A stretch of DNA of 64,000 bases. Source: Parietichytrium sp. I65-24A (lineage: Eukaryota > Sar > Bigyra > Thraustochytrida > Thraustochytriidae). The stretch lies in assembly GCA_012862575.1 (NCBI GenBank), contig BLSF01000078.1:103750-167749 (forward strand), in the 5' to 3' direction. Both the position numbers and the translations under genes were made by a program. Each line of letters opens with the position of its first letter. The stretch's first letter is position 1. A model generated the notes under the pieces. The model searched no databases. It saw only the letters and a list, made by a program, of their open reading frames with translations, and was not told the origin of the DNA. Positions 1 through 10,523 of the stretch are shown in pieces.

Positions 1-992
1 TGAAATGAACGAGCGATGGTTTATGTTCATGTTTGTGATTGACAGGAAGATGCAACTCAGCTGATTAAAAAATTAAAAGTTAAAAGTTGCAGGGATTGCA
101 GGGCTTCAAGTTAGGATCGAAGTGGCTGCGAATGTGGCTCTCCAAGTGCTCGTGTGTGTTGTGTGTTGTGCGTTTGTGTAGCTTGCATCGCATGATATCG
201 CATGCCACCGTTGTTTGCCGTTATCGCTGGCTTTGACTCGGACTCGCACTCGAGCAAAATCTCTGACGGGGAGCGCTGGCGAGGCTTGTAGTGGAGGTGT
301 CAGGAGATGCGGCGTTCTCTGATCCTCACCACAGCCATGACTGTCTCTGACAGTCACCCAGCGCAGGAGGAATACAAAAACCAGCATGCATGAAAAGAGT
401 ACTGCGAGCCAGTCAAAGTGTGCTCTCGCGGAAAGCGCAGTCTCCTAGTCCTTCACTGAACGGAATAGCATGGAAAGGAAGGGCCGATATATGCCGATAT
501 AGCCCGGCAACGGGTTGCGATGCGAAGGGCATCGAAGGGCGCGCAATCCGCGTCTCCTTGACATCAGGCGTCAAATTCCGGCCGGAGAAGAAATCACCGT
601 CGTCATCAGAACAGAGTACAGCACACACACACACCTTGGGAACGCCAGGACTGGGCTTGTTCGTGATTCAAGGATGTTCATTCACAGTCAATGATGTTCA
701 AGGAGTTCAAGATAGTACAAGCACGAGAGCGAGTGTCAGTCAGACTACCAGTAAGAGTCCTGAGTCCTGAATACCGGTGGTGGGTTTACACTGCACTCTA
801 TCCGAGTCCCTATACAACAACATAGAGAGAAAAGGTTACGAGGAATATAGGAATGGACATCGAGAACGACCGAGCCGTTCGTATCGAACCTTTAATAAGA
901 CAGAATAAGACAGAACTCATAAATTTTCATAATTTTTTTGCTGTGCAGCGATGGTAGTTTGCGAATGAATTGGTTGATCAATTAAATTGATC
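1..992. other. Intergenic stretch, no gene recognised
   Basis: No reading frame here resembles a known family. Two opposite-strand frames of about 90-125 codons overlap each other and are rich in low-complexity sequence, so I do not call them. The right end is AT-rich and would be the 3' flank of the minus-strand transposase gene that ends at 993. I found no convincing terminal inverted repeat of that element here. Confidence 0.6.
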
Positions 993-3900
993 TCAACTCT
1001 GTTGCGGATGTTTGCATTGCGGGAGTGACAGGTGTTTCTCGGAGTGAAAGATGCCAAAGCATTCCTTGCACAGAACCTGCTTACATATGTGGCAGTACTT
1101 CGTGGAGCGTCTTGGCTCGCGAGTGTGAGGGCGGCGCTCTCCTGAACCAGGACTGGAAAACCTTTCGCAAGTTTTGCAGCAAAGGATGCAACGCAACTGG
1201 CCTTGTTTGCCATTCGTCATATCCGACGGTATTTTCACCCGGAGGTGAGTTCCCTTTGATGTGTCGAAGCGGAGCGTGTCAAGGTATGGGCCAAATGTTT
1301 CTGCGACTTTTCTCCGCTTTGCGCTCGGTGGAGTTGGCAACAAGGGCGGAGTTTCGATTTGTTCGACGTCTTCGGCGGCTCCCCAGGACGCCGAATGATT
1401 TTGGTCCACTTTTTGAGAGACTCCTGGAATGGCACGAGCTAACTTTTCCGGGGTAAGTGTGACCATTAACTCGTGTAAGAAATCGTCGTAGGTGAGGGAA
1501 TTTCGCCTGGCAGCAACAAATTGGCTGTACGTACCAAAGCTATCAAGTTCGCCACGAAGAAGAGCGAGTTGTGTGAGTCGAAATGCATTGAACAGGATGT
1601 AGTCCAGGAAGGTCATCCACATTAACGATCCTGGATTGAGGTCTTTGTAGATAGCCTGGCAGCTACTCACTACTTTCCTGACAAGATCGCAGCCGCCCAT
1701 GAACTTGTTCCACATGCTAGTCATAACTGGAAGGAGTCTGACACACGTTGGCGGCGTGCCGTTTCTCACAACATCCGAGGAGTGCGCATGCCAGAGATGG
1801 AGGTGCTGCTCAGCCGTGTGATGTTCGACAGCAAAACCATATGCAGGGGAGCCGTCCGGTCCAAGCCTTGGGAATGCGCCAGGTCCCACATCATTGTACG
1901 CAAATGAGAGCCATCGATCGCACAGCAATTGTAGGAAACGGATCCAGTCCCTTCGCTGCTCTCTTGAGACATGGACCAAAATACCCTGAACAAGCTGAGA
2001 CGTTGTTGCATAGATCAGGAGCGTCGAATCCAAGTTGAGCACAGCAGCGCGGTGAACAACTTGAACGCGATAGCTTGGGTTCGGCACCCACTCCTTGAAC
2101 TGCTCGGACCCAGCCTCGCACTGTCTCCAGCTCCCTTCATCTGCTGCCTTTTGATTGAGGGCAAGAATTGTTTCTGCCGTTGTAGAGGTTTTGATATCCA
2201 ACGCAATCAAACCAGCAAACTGTTGCTCCGAGCTCAAGACCGCCACCCCATCTGGTGAGTCAGCAGCGTAAGGCACATCACGACGAGCGGCCAGCCCATA
2301 CTCTTTAATGGAAGCGACGTTGTAGAACCCCTGCGTCTCCTCTCGTACGAACTTGCTCAAGCCCTTTACTATAGCTTGCTCATTCGCGGACCCCTTATGA
2401 AGAGGATTTTTTGATTCGTTTGCGTTTCTTCCGAAAGGAGACATGAACCAACGCTGAAACATAACCTGTAAAAAAGCCTTCTGACGGTCAGTGTTGGTGT
2501 AGCTATCTTGCAGATCCTCATCGTCGCTGTACAAGGCCCCCTCTGCAGGAGCAGACGATGCTGCGGCTTGTTCGTAAAAAGCAGCGATCGCGGCGCCTAA
2601 GACAGGCTTGGTGGCCCCAGGCGAAACATCGATGGCATTGTTTGCGACAATTTGCAGGAGCTCGCTCTTCGATTTTCGAGACCAGTAAACCGCTGTCTTC
2701 TGCGCGAGGTGGTTTTGGTGTAAGCCCGTGGCTGTAGTCGCCGCGTCCGGCTCCAGCGGCGGAAGTGTCTGGGTGTCGAAACCGATGCTTTTCTGAGGAG
2801 AAAGTTTCGCAATCAGCTTCACGGACGCATGCATTCCCTGGAGCTCAGCTGTATCTATGAATACGCTTGAAATGCAGTTCATCGACGCAAACGTGTTTGT
2901 ACTCGAACTGCGAAAGAGTCGCGCTAGGAACCAGCATTGGCTGCGCTGTGTCGCCGAGAGCTTGTACAACTTGCTCTCCATGTACTCCAAAGCATTTTCA
3001 CTTCGCTTCTTGAACCCAGCAGAAGTTAAGACAATGGGAGGCTCGCGCACGTGTGGCATTCGCGCAACATTCCCAGGGCTTCCAGCTTGCTTCCCAGAGG
3101 TTGTCTCGTACACCCAGCGATTTTTGGTCAGGTTCATGTTCGTGGTGATCAGACGAGCGACCCTGGCTTTCCCTTGGCCGTGCCTCATCATTTGCGCAGC
3201 GATTCTCTCATGTCGTTTCACTGCAAGAAAATTCGAACGCTGACCTTTCAATGGTACAACAACCCGCTTGCCCTTCACTCGGTCCTCCACCTTCTCGTCG
3301 CGGCCAATGAATGGAAACGAAGTGGTTTCCTTTGCTGTTCCGAGAATCGAAACTCCAAGCGACTGCAGGATCTGGACAACATTCGCTTGCCGTAAAGGGT
3401 CTTGCTGCTTTGCCAGTTGCAGGTAGCCGCGATCAATGAACAGCATCAGGGCAGACGTTGCAGACGGCTGCAGCGAATCTCTTGATTGCACGCCATACAG
3501 CGTTACAACCGCATTCTCAATCATTTGCCCGACTTTCATGCGCAGGTCCTCTAGCCAGCCCTGCAAAATAAGGCCGCTTCCAACACTAACCATGAGATGT
3601 ACCACTGGCTTTTTCTTCTTGGTTCTAGTTGGAATTCGCCGTATACCGTAGCTTTCAAATTTTCTCGAACCTTTTGCAATTTTGTCATCATCAAGGTCAC
3701 ACCAGGTTGTACCGCTGACAAAAAACTTTTGCACCCAATGTCGACGACACTCCGCCATCATGTTGAACAGAACCGGGTCTAGACTGTGTGGTGGATTTGA
3801 GACTCCGTCACGATTTTTTTGTTGACTACTAAAAGGTACGTCAGCGAACTTGAGTTGGTGCCGAACCTCATTATGGGCCATCAAGTCAAGAGGTTCAATA

Positions 3901-4466
3901 AAATTATATGAATATCTGTGCTTTGCAAATGCCGCAGCGGACTTTGATAAATATCGCAGCCCAATTTCCACTTTGAGGTACCTCACAATCGTGCCGAAAT
4001 CCAGCAGTGCCGCGTCCTTCTTGGAATCCACCAATCCGCGACGCAGCCAAGCTGCGAAGGACACCAAATACCCTTCAGGCATACACGCCGCGAAAGCTCC
4101 GAATATTGTGTCCTTCAGCTCCCCCCACCTGTCCGCGCGAACTCTGTCACAAATTTCTCGGGCTTCCGCCTTTACTTTGCCCAAAAGAATTTCATCGCAA
4201 TAATTATAGCTCAGAATAGTAGGTGTCATCTTGTAACCACTCAAGGTCCCATGGAACTCGCCGCCTTCGTGGCTCAATTCGCAAAATGCCCAGTCCGTCG
4301 GGTCTCCGAGGAGATTGTTGTCTGATTGGCAGCGTTCCAAGTCCTCCCCAGTCTCCACTCGGTCCTCATCGTCTGTCGAGTCACTTTCGCTGTCGTCTGA
4401 AACATCGGCCACGTCGCTCTCCTCGCCGCGCTCCTCATCTTGACGCAGTTCTCCGTCCTCGTTCAT
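993..4466 (-). CDS. piggyBac-type transposase with inserted SAP-like and YqaJ-like nuclease modules
   Basis: Single uninterrupted ORF of 1157 codons starting at an ATG. An acidic N-terminus (1-50) is followed by a DDE_Tnp_1_7-like core: an Asp-rich motif WCDLDDDK (255-262, candidate first Asp), IDRGY (D345, second Asp) followed by LGTAKET (375-381), and MGGCD (D927, third Asp, equivalent to the GGVD motif of piggyBac). The C-terminus has a cross-brace Cys/His finger (C1093, C1096, C1125, C1128, C1133, C1136, H1141) like the piggyBac cysteine-rich domain that binds element ends. Between the second and third Asp lie about 300 extra residues: a SAP-like helix-loop-helix (about 597-632) and a RecB/YqaJ-type nuclease with E696, SPDG (D739), D757-x-K759 and Q802. 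The family cuts and pastes DNA at TTAA. The role of the nuclease is unknown. The ORF is intact, so the copy may be active or domesticated. I could not find element ends. Confidence 0.85.
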   Translation of the reverse strand: MNEDGELRQDEERGEESDVADVSDDSESDSTDDEDRVETGEDLERCQSDNNLLGDPTDWAFCELSHEGGEFHGTLSGYKMTPTILSYNYCDEILLGKVKAEAREICDRVRADRWGELKDTIFGAFAACMPEGYLVSFAAWLRRGLVDSKKDAALLDFGTIVRYLKVEIGLRYLSKSAAAFAKHRYSYNFIEPLDLMAHNEVRHQLKFADVPFSSQQKNRDGVSNPPHSLDPVLFNMMAECRRHWVQKFFVSGTTWCDLDDDKIAKGSRKFESYGIRRIPTRTKKKKPVVHLMVSVGSGLILQGWLEDLRMKVGQMIENAVVTLYGVQSRDSLQPSATSALMLFIDRGYLQLAKQQDPLRQANVVQILQSLGVSILGTAKETTSFPFIGRDEKVEDRVKGKRVVVPLKGQRSNFLAVKRHERIAAQMMRHGQGKARVARLITTNMNLTKNRWVYETTSGKQAGSPGNVARMPHVREPPIVLTSAGFKKRSENALEYMESKLYKLSATQRSQCWFLARLFRSSSTNTFASMNCISSVFIDTAELQGMHASVKLIAKLSPQKSIGFDTQTLPPLEPDAATTATGLHQNHLAQKTAVYWSRKSKSELLQIVANNAIDVSPGATKPVLGAAIAAFYEQAAASSAPAEGALYSDDEDLQDSYTNTDRQKAFLQVMFQRWFMSPFGRNANESKNPLHKGSANEQAIVKGLSKFVREETQGFYNVASIKEYGLAARRDVPYAADSPDGVAVLSSEQQFAGLIALDIKTSTTAETILALNQKAADEGSWRQCEAGSEQFKEWVPNPSYRVQVVHRAAVLNLDSTLLIYATTSQLVQGILVHVSREQRRDWIRFLQLLCDRWLSFAYNDVGPGAFPRLGPDGSPAYGFAVEHHTAEQHLHLWHAHSSDVVRNGTPPTCVRLLPVMTSMWNKFMGGCDLVRKVVSSCQAIYKDLNPGSLMWMTFLDYILFNAFRLTQLALLRGELDSFGTYSQFVAARRNSLTYDDFLHELMVTLTPEKLARAIPGVSQKVDQNHSASWGAAEDVEQIETPPLLPTPPSAKRRKVAETFGPYLDTLRFDTSKGTHLRVKIPSDMTNGKQGQLRCILCCKTCERFSSPGSGERRPHTREPRRSTKYCHICKQVLCKECFGIFHSEKHLSLPQCKHPQQS

Positions 4467-5020
4467 GCTGCAAGCCTAGTCTGTGTCTTCGCTGCGCGCA
4501 CACAACGGGGAGGGCATTCAAAGACTTCAAAAATTTGTGCATTTTGACAATTTTGAGCCGAGCTTCCTCACGGTGCAACTCAATTGAGAAACTTCCGAAA
4601 CGGGCTCCATCATGATGATGATCACTATAAAAAATCAACGCATGAACCTCATGGCGAACTTATTGGCATATAAATCTACCAAAGTAATTTATCCGCCAGA
4701 ATAAAAAGCCGTCATTTCATTATCGGTAGAAAATATCTACCGATAACTGAATTTTGAATTTTTTGATTTTTTGATTTTTTTCCACTCTTGAGTCTCTTGA
4801 GTTTTGAGACTGGTCGTGAGTGACACAGAGAAGCGCGGGACTAGACGCGCGATACGCGGACGGGTAGAAGCCAGGCAGCGGGAGGAGGAAGGAGAATTCG
4901 CCGCGCGCGCACCCCCACTACCCCTCGTCCCTCCGTCCCAGCGTGCCCACACTTGTGGTTGCCAAAGGCCGCGGGATCCCGTCCCATCCATCCACCCATC
5001 CACCCAGTGAAGCATCAGAG
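4467..5020. other. Divergent intergenic region between the transposase and ARS2-like genes
   Basis: About 550 bp separating two divergently oriented starts (4466 minus, 5021 plus), so it should hold both promoters. A TATA-like string sits near 4669. A perfect 11-bp inverted repeat with a 5-nt loop lies at 4720-4746 and is listed separately. The part next to 5021 is GC-rich with CCAT repeats. No other gene is evident. Confidence 0.6.
4720..4746. repeat. Perfect 11-bp inverted repeat (hairpin/palindrome)
   Basis: TTATCGGTAGA at 4720-4730 is mirrored exactly by TCTACCGATAA at 4736-4746 around a 5-nt AT spacer. It lies in the divergent intergenic region 254 bp upstream of the transposase ATG. 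It could be a protein-binding palindrome, a subterminal repeat of the transposon or a remnant of a small element; the sequence does not decide. Confidence 0.7.
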
Positions 5021-6870
5021 ATGCGGCGGCGCTCTCGCAGTCCGCGTCGGCGTTCGGGAAGCAGCCAGCAGGGTCCCCGGCGAGGACCCCCCTCAGACCC
5101 TCGCGACGTTCTCCTAGCGTTTCCCGCGTGGGCGCGCGGCGAGGACGCCCGGGGTCTGCCGGTGTCGGCAGCCGGGTACGATGCGTACGTGTCCGCGTGG
5201 CGCGATGCTCAAGCGCGAGAGTTCCTGAACCGCCGCTCGCGGGAGGAGTGGTTCCAGGAACGTTTCTGCCCCCTCCGCAGGGACGTCGCCGCGCGGACAC
5301 TTTCCAACAGGGCCGTACGCCGCGCGCTCGACTGGGCGGACCCTGCCTTCCCGCTCACCACCCCCTCGCCCGCCAAACAGACCAGTCCCACCAGTCCCAA
5401 CAGTCCCACCAGTCCCAGGTCCCCGCAAGCGTCCGCGCACCCCCGCGCACCGGGCTTCGTGGCCCACCTGGACCAGCCGGCGGGGGGATGGGCCACGTGG
5501 GCCACGTGGGACGCGCGCTGCTGGACGCGGCGGCGTTCGTTCCGCGCATCCCCGAGTCCGTGGAACGTTCCGCGCTCGGTCGCGCGGTGGGACAGGTCTG
5601 CGAGGACGGGACGGCGGACGCGAGCGTGGACGCGGAGACGGGGACGGCGGCGGTGCAGGTTCTCGTGGGCGAGCCGCAGGCGCTGGTGGCGTCCAGCGCG
5701 AGCCTGAACAGCGTGGGCCGCGTGCTGGCGCCGGGGATCGTCCGCGCGGGCAAGCCCAAGTTCGAGCGGGACGCGTGGGTGTGCTGCGCGGACCCCGCGC
5801 TCCAAGGCGCGGTGCGCGCTGCGCTGGACAACCAGCGCGCGCTGGAGGCGGACGGCCACCGCATCGCGCTGGTGCCGGTCCGCGCCGGGCCGGCCAACCC
5901 TGTGCTCGGCCAGGAGTTCGCGCACCCCGTGAGGGTCCTCGCGGACGCTGTGCTCGCGCCGCGCGTGGCCGCAGCGTGGGACGAGCTGCGCGGCGTGCAA
6001 GGCGGCGTGGAGGAGGTGCTGCGCGGCGAGCACGTGCGCGCGTTCGTGGAAGAGGGAGATTCTGGTTACCCGGCGAATGTGACTGCGATGGTGGAGGAAA
6101 CAGGCGACGTAGCGCTGCGCGAGTTCGTGCGGGAGGTGGGCGCAGCTAAGAGGAAGCTGGACGTGGTGCTGGCGTACCTGCGAGACGTGCATCTGGTGAG
6201 CTACTACGCGAGGACCAGCTTCAGCTGCACCGCGAGTATGATGTACATGCTACGGTTCCCGTGCCTTCGGCCGCTCCCCACGCTGGACGCGCTCAAGAAG
6301 GGACACGAAGAGTGGCGCAAACTCAAGGAAGACGCGCCGGGGAAGAGCGTCGAGGAGCTCATCGACGCGTGGCGACAAACTGAGAGCAATCCGCCTGCCA
6401 CTAGGGCTGTGGACGACGGCGCTCAGACATTGTTAGAGTCTGCTCGAGCGGTGAAGCAAAAAATTGTAGATGACCTGGCCAAGCTGGAGCAAGCCAAAGA
6501 GGAAGCTGTTGTCGCCTACTGTGAGTCGCAGACGAAGCGGGAGGCTCCGGGCCGCTTCAGATGCCTCCTTCCTCCTCACAAGCTCTTCAAGACCCAGGAA
6601 CACGTGCACAAATACATCCGAGCCAACCACGGGGACGATAAGTTACTGGCCGTGTATCAGAAGGCTGAAGAAGCATTTGCCGAGCAAGTCTTTCTGGATG
6701 ATCCAGAGAAGCCGCTCCCTCCTCTCCCGCGATATGCTGAACCGCACTCGCGCGAGGACTACATTCGCCAGCACTTTCCACATCACCTTCCTCCTGGAGA
6801 GAGGCCCACCACTCCAAAGCTAGCGGACCTTCATCGATTCCGGACTGTAATTGACTTCACTTTGATTTAG
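5021..6870 (+). CDS. ARS2/SERRATE-like protein (frame break at a G6 run)
   Basis: ARS2/SERRATE proteins link the nuclear cap-binding complex to RNA processing and decay. From the ATG at 5021 the product begins with an RS-rich segment (RRRSRSPRRR). A SERRATE/Ars2 N-terminal motif follows: a Y-x2-Y pair, F, then REEWFQERFCP, matching the family pattern Y-x2-Y...F...EEWF...P. The C-terminal half (plus frame up to the stop at 6870) contains the family's zinc-finger-like segment FRCLLPPHKLFK...HKYIRANH. The two halves are in different frames. The switch fits a one-base loss in the G6 homopolymer at 5482-5487. With one more G the reading frame would run 616 codons. This looks more like a sequencing error than an intron, because no good splice pair is visible, but a real frameshift cannot be excluded. 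Codon use is very GC-rich in 5.1-6.1 kb, more so than in neighbouring genes. Confidence 0.72.
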
Positions 6871-7122
6871 TTCCACAGTAACTATAACAATAACAATGAT
6901 TTGCTTCAAGTTTCTGTTTCTGTTTTGATTGTGTTCACAATGGAAAAAAGTCTTATCGGAGCTGACTTTCTGCAAGGGTAGAATCCAAGAAGAGGATGTA
7001 CGGAGAACGTGTGAGCCTGGAGAGACCGATCTGCATGCGGGGGGTGGGGGCCGTTGTGTGTGAGCGCAAATTCGTCTCGCAACACACGTTGGTTATAACT
7101 CATTCGTTCTTTCTTTGACCAC

Positions 7123-10100
7123 TCATGGAATTTCCGCGTTCTTGCGCGGCATGTTGTCCAGAGTTTCGAATATGTACTGAAGACCAGGGCGAGTCGATGC
7201 TCCAACAATCCTCTGCCAGACATAGCCCGACCTGTGCAAAAACTCTTCGTGGCCGAACAAAATCAAATGATTTCGCGCTCGCGAGAGTAAAACGTTTAGC
7301 CGCCTGGGGCAACTCATAAATGTTCGTTTGTTGCGCTGGTCGTCGCTATACTCCGTTCGGCAACAGCTCACGATGACGATGTTGCTTTCTCCGCCCTGGA
7401 ACGCATCGGTTGTTGCCACGCGGACAGGGCAGTCCTGTACCGCAATTCCGGAGTTTGCAACGAGCCGGGTCTGGATGGCGACCACCTGCGCTCGGTACAA
7501 GCACACAATTGAGATGTCGACAGTGTCAACGCCCGCGCGAACAAGCTTTTCGACGAGTGAACAAATCAGAGCTGACTCTACTTCGTTGCAATACGACTCC
7601 CCTTTTCGAAGCTCGCGGCCATGGCCGACATCAAAATACACGATTGGGCTCAATTCGGGTACAAACGGCTCGCGTTCTGCGTCGGAAATGCCATTTATAA
7701 CCCTACCGTTGTAGAAGAGCTCAGAACACATGGACGAAATGGTTGGGTGGCAGCGGTATTGTGTGTGGAGCAAGATCGGCGTGTAGATTCCCCATCTACA
7801 AAGCCTTTCAAATAAGCTTGTGCCAAACCAGACCTCCGTTGCATTCTGCACAAGACCACTGTTTGTGGGCGCATCGCTCACAGTGACTGGGGGAAGTTGC
7901 AGCGGATCGCCGACCAAAACTAAGAACTCGCAGTTTGTATTGAATATTGGTAGCAGCGAGAGCGCCTCCACTGCCTGGCAGGCCTCGTCCAAAAACAAAA
8001 TCGTTCGCTTGCCTTCAAACAGCTTAGAAGCAAAGTCTTTTGCAGCGCTGCTGCAGCACGTCAATCCAACGATGCGAGCCTGTTCGAGCTGGGCTTTTCT
8101 CCCGCGCGCTTTGTAATTATCTCCTCTTGAGCCACCTCCCGTCGACAATGAACCAGCGCTATGCAACACGTAGCTCTGCAATTCGCGATCGATTTTCCTG
8201 TCGCTTCCGACTCTTGCGAGATCCGTAATACCGTTTTTCAAAAGCGTTTTGAGCATGTTGTCTACGGCGGTATTGGTAGCAGCGCTCAGACAGATTCGCA
8301 CATCATTGTTGGCGTCACCCAGCAGCTGGCAGCAGAGCGCAATACACGCGCAGATCAACTTTGTTTTCCCGCACCCGTAGGGGCCGTGCACGATGCTGAC
8401 CTTCTCCGAGCTCTGGCTCAGGAACCAATCCGACGTCTTGCGAAGGGCTCTAGCCTGGGCATCGTTCAATGCAAAACGTCGCACTACCTCTACATAAGCC
8501 CTTTCGACGGTTTCTGGCTCACTCAAGTCTCCGCATCGCTCGACGGGGAGCGCAGGCCTGCTCAAATCCGGCTCTTTACACGCGCGGGCCAAAAGATACG
8601 GGAAGATCGGTGGTCTGGCGATCTGCCCGTCACGCAACTGACAAGCGAGCTGAAGCATCATAAATTCGTTCTCGATGCTCTGGCCTCGTTGAGCGCATAC
8701 CTTGGTTTGCGATGACCAAGTTCCTGACACGAAACTTGGACTAAAATTGGTTGACAATGGTTCCACTGAGCGTTTGTGCGCAGCTTTTCAGTTAGCGAAG
8801 CTTTTGACAAGAAGACAGACAGACAGACAGACCTACAAACTCAAACCATTTCTAGCTTGGTAACTCCACTTACCTTGCAAATTACCATCCGGCGTTGCGG
8901 ACTGCCAAACTGATCGAAAGATCCAAACTTGCTCTGACAAAGAGTCGCTTGTTTTAGCTGTTTTGTTTTTTCCCTGCCAAAATGGCTGTCTGGAGACAAA
9001 CCACAAATCCCCTAGCGAGCATGTTTTCCGCAAGTAGTCCTGCTTGCTCAGCGCGGTAGATGACATGAAGTAGCGAGTCGTCGCAGTTTCTGAGCTCTTG
9101 CGCGGTGAAGAGCATTCGTCTGAGTCACTATGGTTCGAGTCATCTCCGTCACTTTCCGACCCTCTTCTTCGTTTACGGTACTTTTGCTTTTTATGGGCTT
9201 GGAAAGGTTTCCTCGACTTTGACTTTCCGGGGATCTTTTTATACATTGTACAAGCGGCGTCTGCCATCGAAGGTGCGCCAAGCCTCATCGTCAGGTTTGC
9301 GTACGATATGGATTCCAACTCACCTTGCACCGACCTGACGAGGAAGGCTGCATACTTCTCTTCAGCTTCCTTCGGCGAATAGTTTTCCAGCGAGGTTAGT
9401 CTTGCAGTGTTGACCCCCTTCTTATCGCGCGCTGGAAACTGTATCAGATAATCCGTCGACTTTACGCTCGAAGGCTCTCGAAAAGAGGTGAGAGCTGAAC
9501 CATTTCGCGGAGGCTGTGAGGGCAAAGGCTTGCTTTCATCTGATTGATTGAATGCTTGAGCTGGCGGTCGAAAGGGCTTCCGCAGCCCAGTGGCTCGCCT
9601 CTCACTGTCCTTAAGCCCATCGCAATTCTCCTTTCCCACACAAAGCTGATTCGCCCTTGATTGAGGAGCACTGACTTTCAAAGGGACTAGTACAGGTTTA
9701 CTCTTGATAGACGGTATGGAAATCTCGCTTTCGAGATTCGCTCCTTCCAGGGCAAACATCTCTAGAAGATCACAGCCGGCCTGGTCAGCTATTTTGACGA
9801 TGGAACCAACTGTTGTAGATTCTCGCTCTTTGCCATCATGAGTCTGAGAAGGGGGTGTTTGAACTTTGGGGGCGGGATCAAACATATCTAGTAAGTCGTC
9901 TGTGGACAGTGGTTCGCTTGATCGTGTACTTTGCGACATGCCGGGCTTTGTGTCTAAGCTTCCATCCAATCTCTGCCTTTTCCCAGTCTTTTGGACGATA
10001 ACTGCAGAGACTTCTCTTCGGCTTACTGGAGGAGGAAGAGCGCACGCGCTCCTCGTTGCCAAACGGTTAGAAATAGGCTGAATCGACTGCTTTACCACCA

Positions 10101-10523
10101 TTTCCGAGGCTCTGGTTGCATGGGCATCACTTCCGGTCAGCTCCTCTCCGACTTGCACAAGAAACCCCTCCATTTCAATATCTGAGCCACTCGCAATGTC
10201 GTCTGTCACGGGCATTACCTCCAGCGGCGCCTGCGCGAACGCTTTCGCGAGGTCCTCCGTTCTTTCATTGTCATACAAGAAAGCCTTTCCATCGCTCACT
10301 TTGACCGCGCCTTCCAGCCATTTCTGGCAAAACAGTTTCCCAATCGCCACGCCAGCGCACCATCGCATGGTGTCACCACGTCGCCAATTCAATAACGAAC
10401 TGTCAGTGCTCTCGGCCAGAATTGCCAGAATTCTGTGTTCTTCTGACGACACCGTCCACTTACCTTGTGCCGCTTGCGATGCTTTTGCCGCGTGTAAGTG
10501 GCTTCGAAACGGCGCGCCACCAT
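7123..10523 (-). CDS. ZGRF1-like SF1B helicase (three exons)
   Basis: Exons by splice logic: 10523-10464, 10323-8874, 8783-7123. Introns of 140 and 90 nt both have GTAAGT donors, and the joined frame is 1056 aa. Exon 1 plus the start of exon 2 give a DUF2439/Mte1-like N-terminus (FEATYTRQKHRKRHK joined to KWLEGAVKVSDGKAFLYD), as in ZGRF1 and yeast Mte1. A long Ser-rich disordered middle is followed by a GDLWFVS...F...RSVW segment shared with ZGRF1. The UPF1-like helicase follows: Walker A GPYGCGKT (637-644), DEAC (769-772), GDPLQLPP (795-802), QYRCHP (845-850), DAFQGGE (963-969) and the NVLLSRAR motif (to about 1007). ZGRF1 is a 5'-3' helicase that unwinds D-loops in homologous recombination. 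I see no CX2C-type GRF zinc finger, unlike animal ZGRF1. The gene converges on the ARS2-like gene with 252 bp between stops. Confidence 0.88.
8784..8873 (-). other. Intron 2 of the ZGRF1-like gene
   Basis: 90 nt on the minus strand, donor CAAG|GTAAGTGG and acceptor TGAAAAG|CTGCG, phase 1, with a branch-like GCTAAC just upstream of the acceptor. Removing it fuses two frames that together make one ZGRF1-type protein. The downstream frame has no ATG near its beginning, which supports it being an exon rather than a separate gene. Confidence 0.85.
10324..10463 (-). other. Intron 1 of the ZGRF1-like gene
   Basis: 140 nt on the minus strand, donor CACAAG|GTAAGTGG and acceptor TTTTGCCAG|AAATGG, phase 0. 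The splice joins the 20-codon first exon to the rest of the DUF2439-like motif. Confidence 0.82.

Noticed and set aside
5209-6192. Minus-strand 327-codon frame opposite the ARS2-like gene
   Set aside because: His/Arg-rich shadow of very GC-rich coding DNA; the plus strand has the recognisable family motifs.
8764-8766. Treating the helicase frame 8766-7123 and the upstream frame 10452-8833 as two genes
   Set aside because: Both open frames begin at GTG, not ATG; clean GT-AG junctions fuse them in frame into one ZGRF1-like protein.
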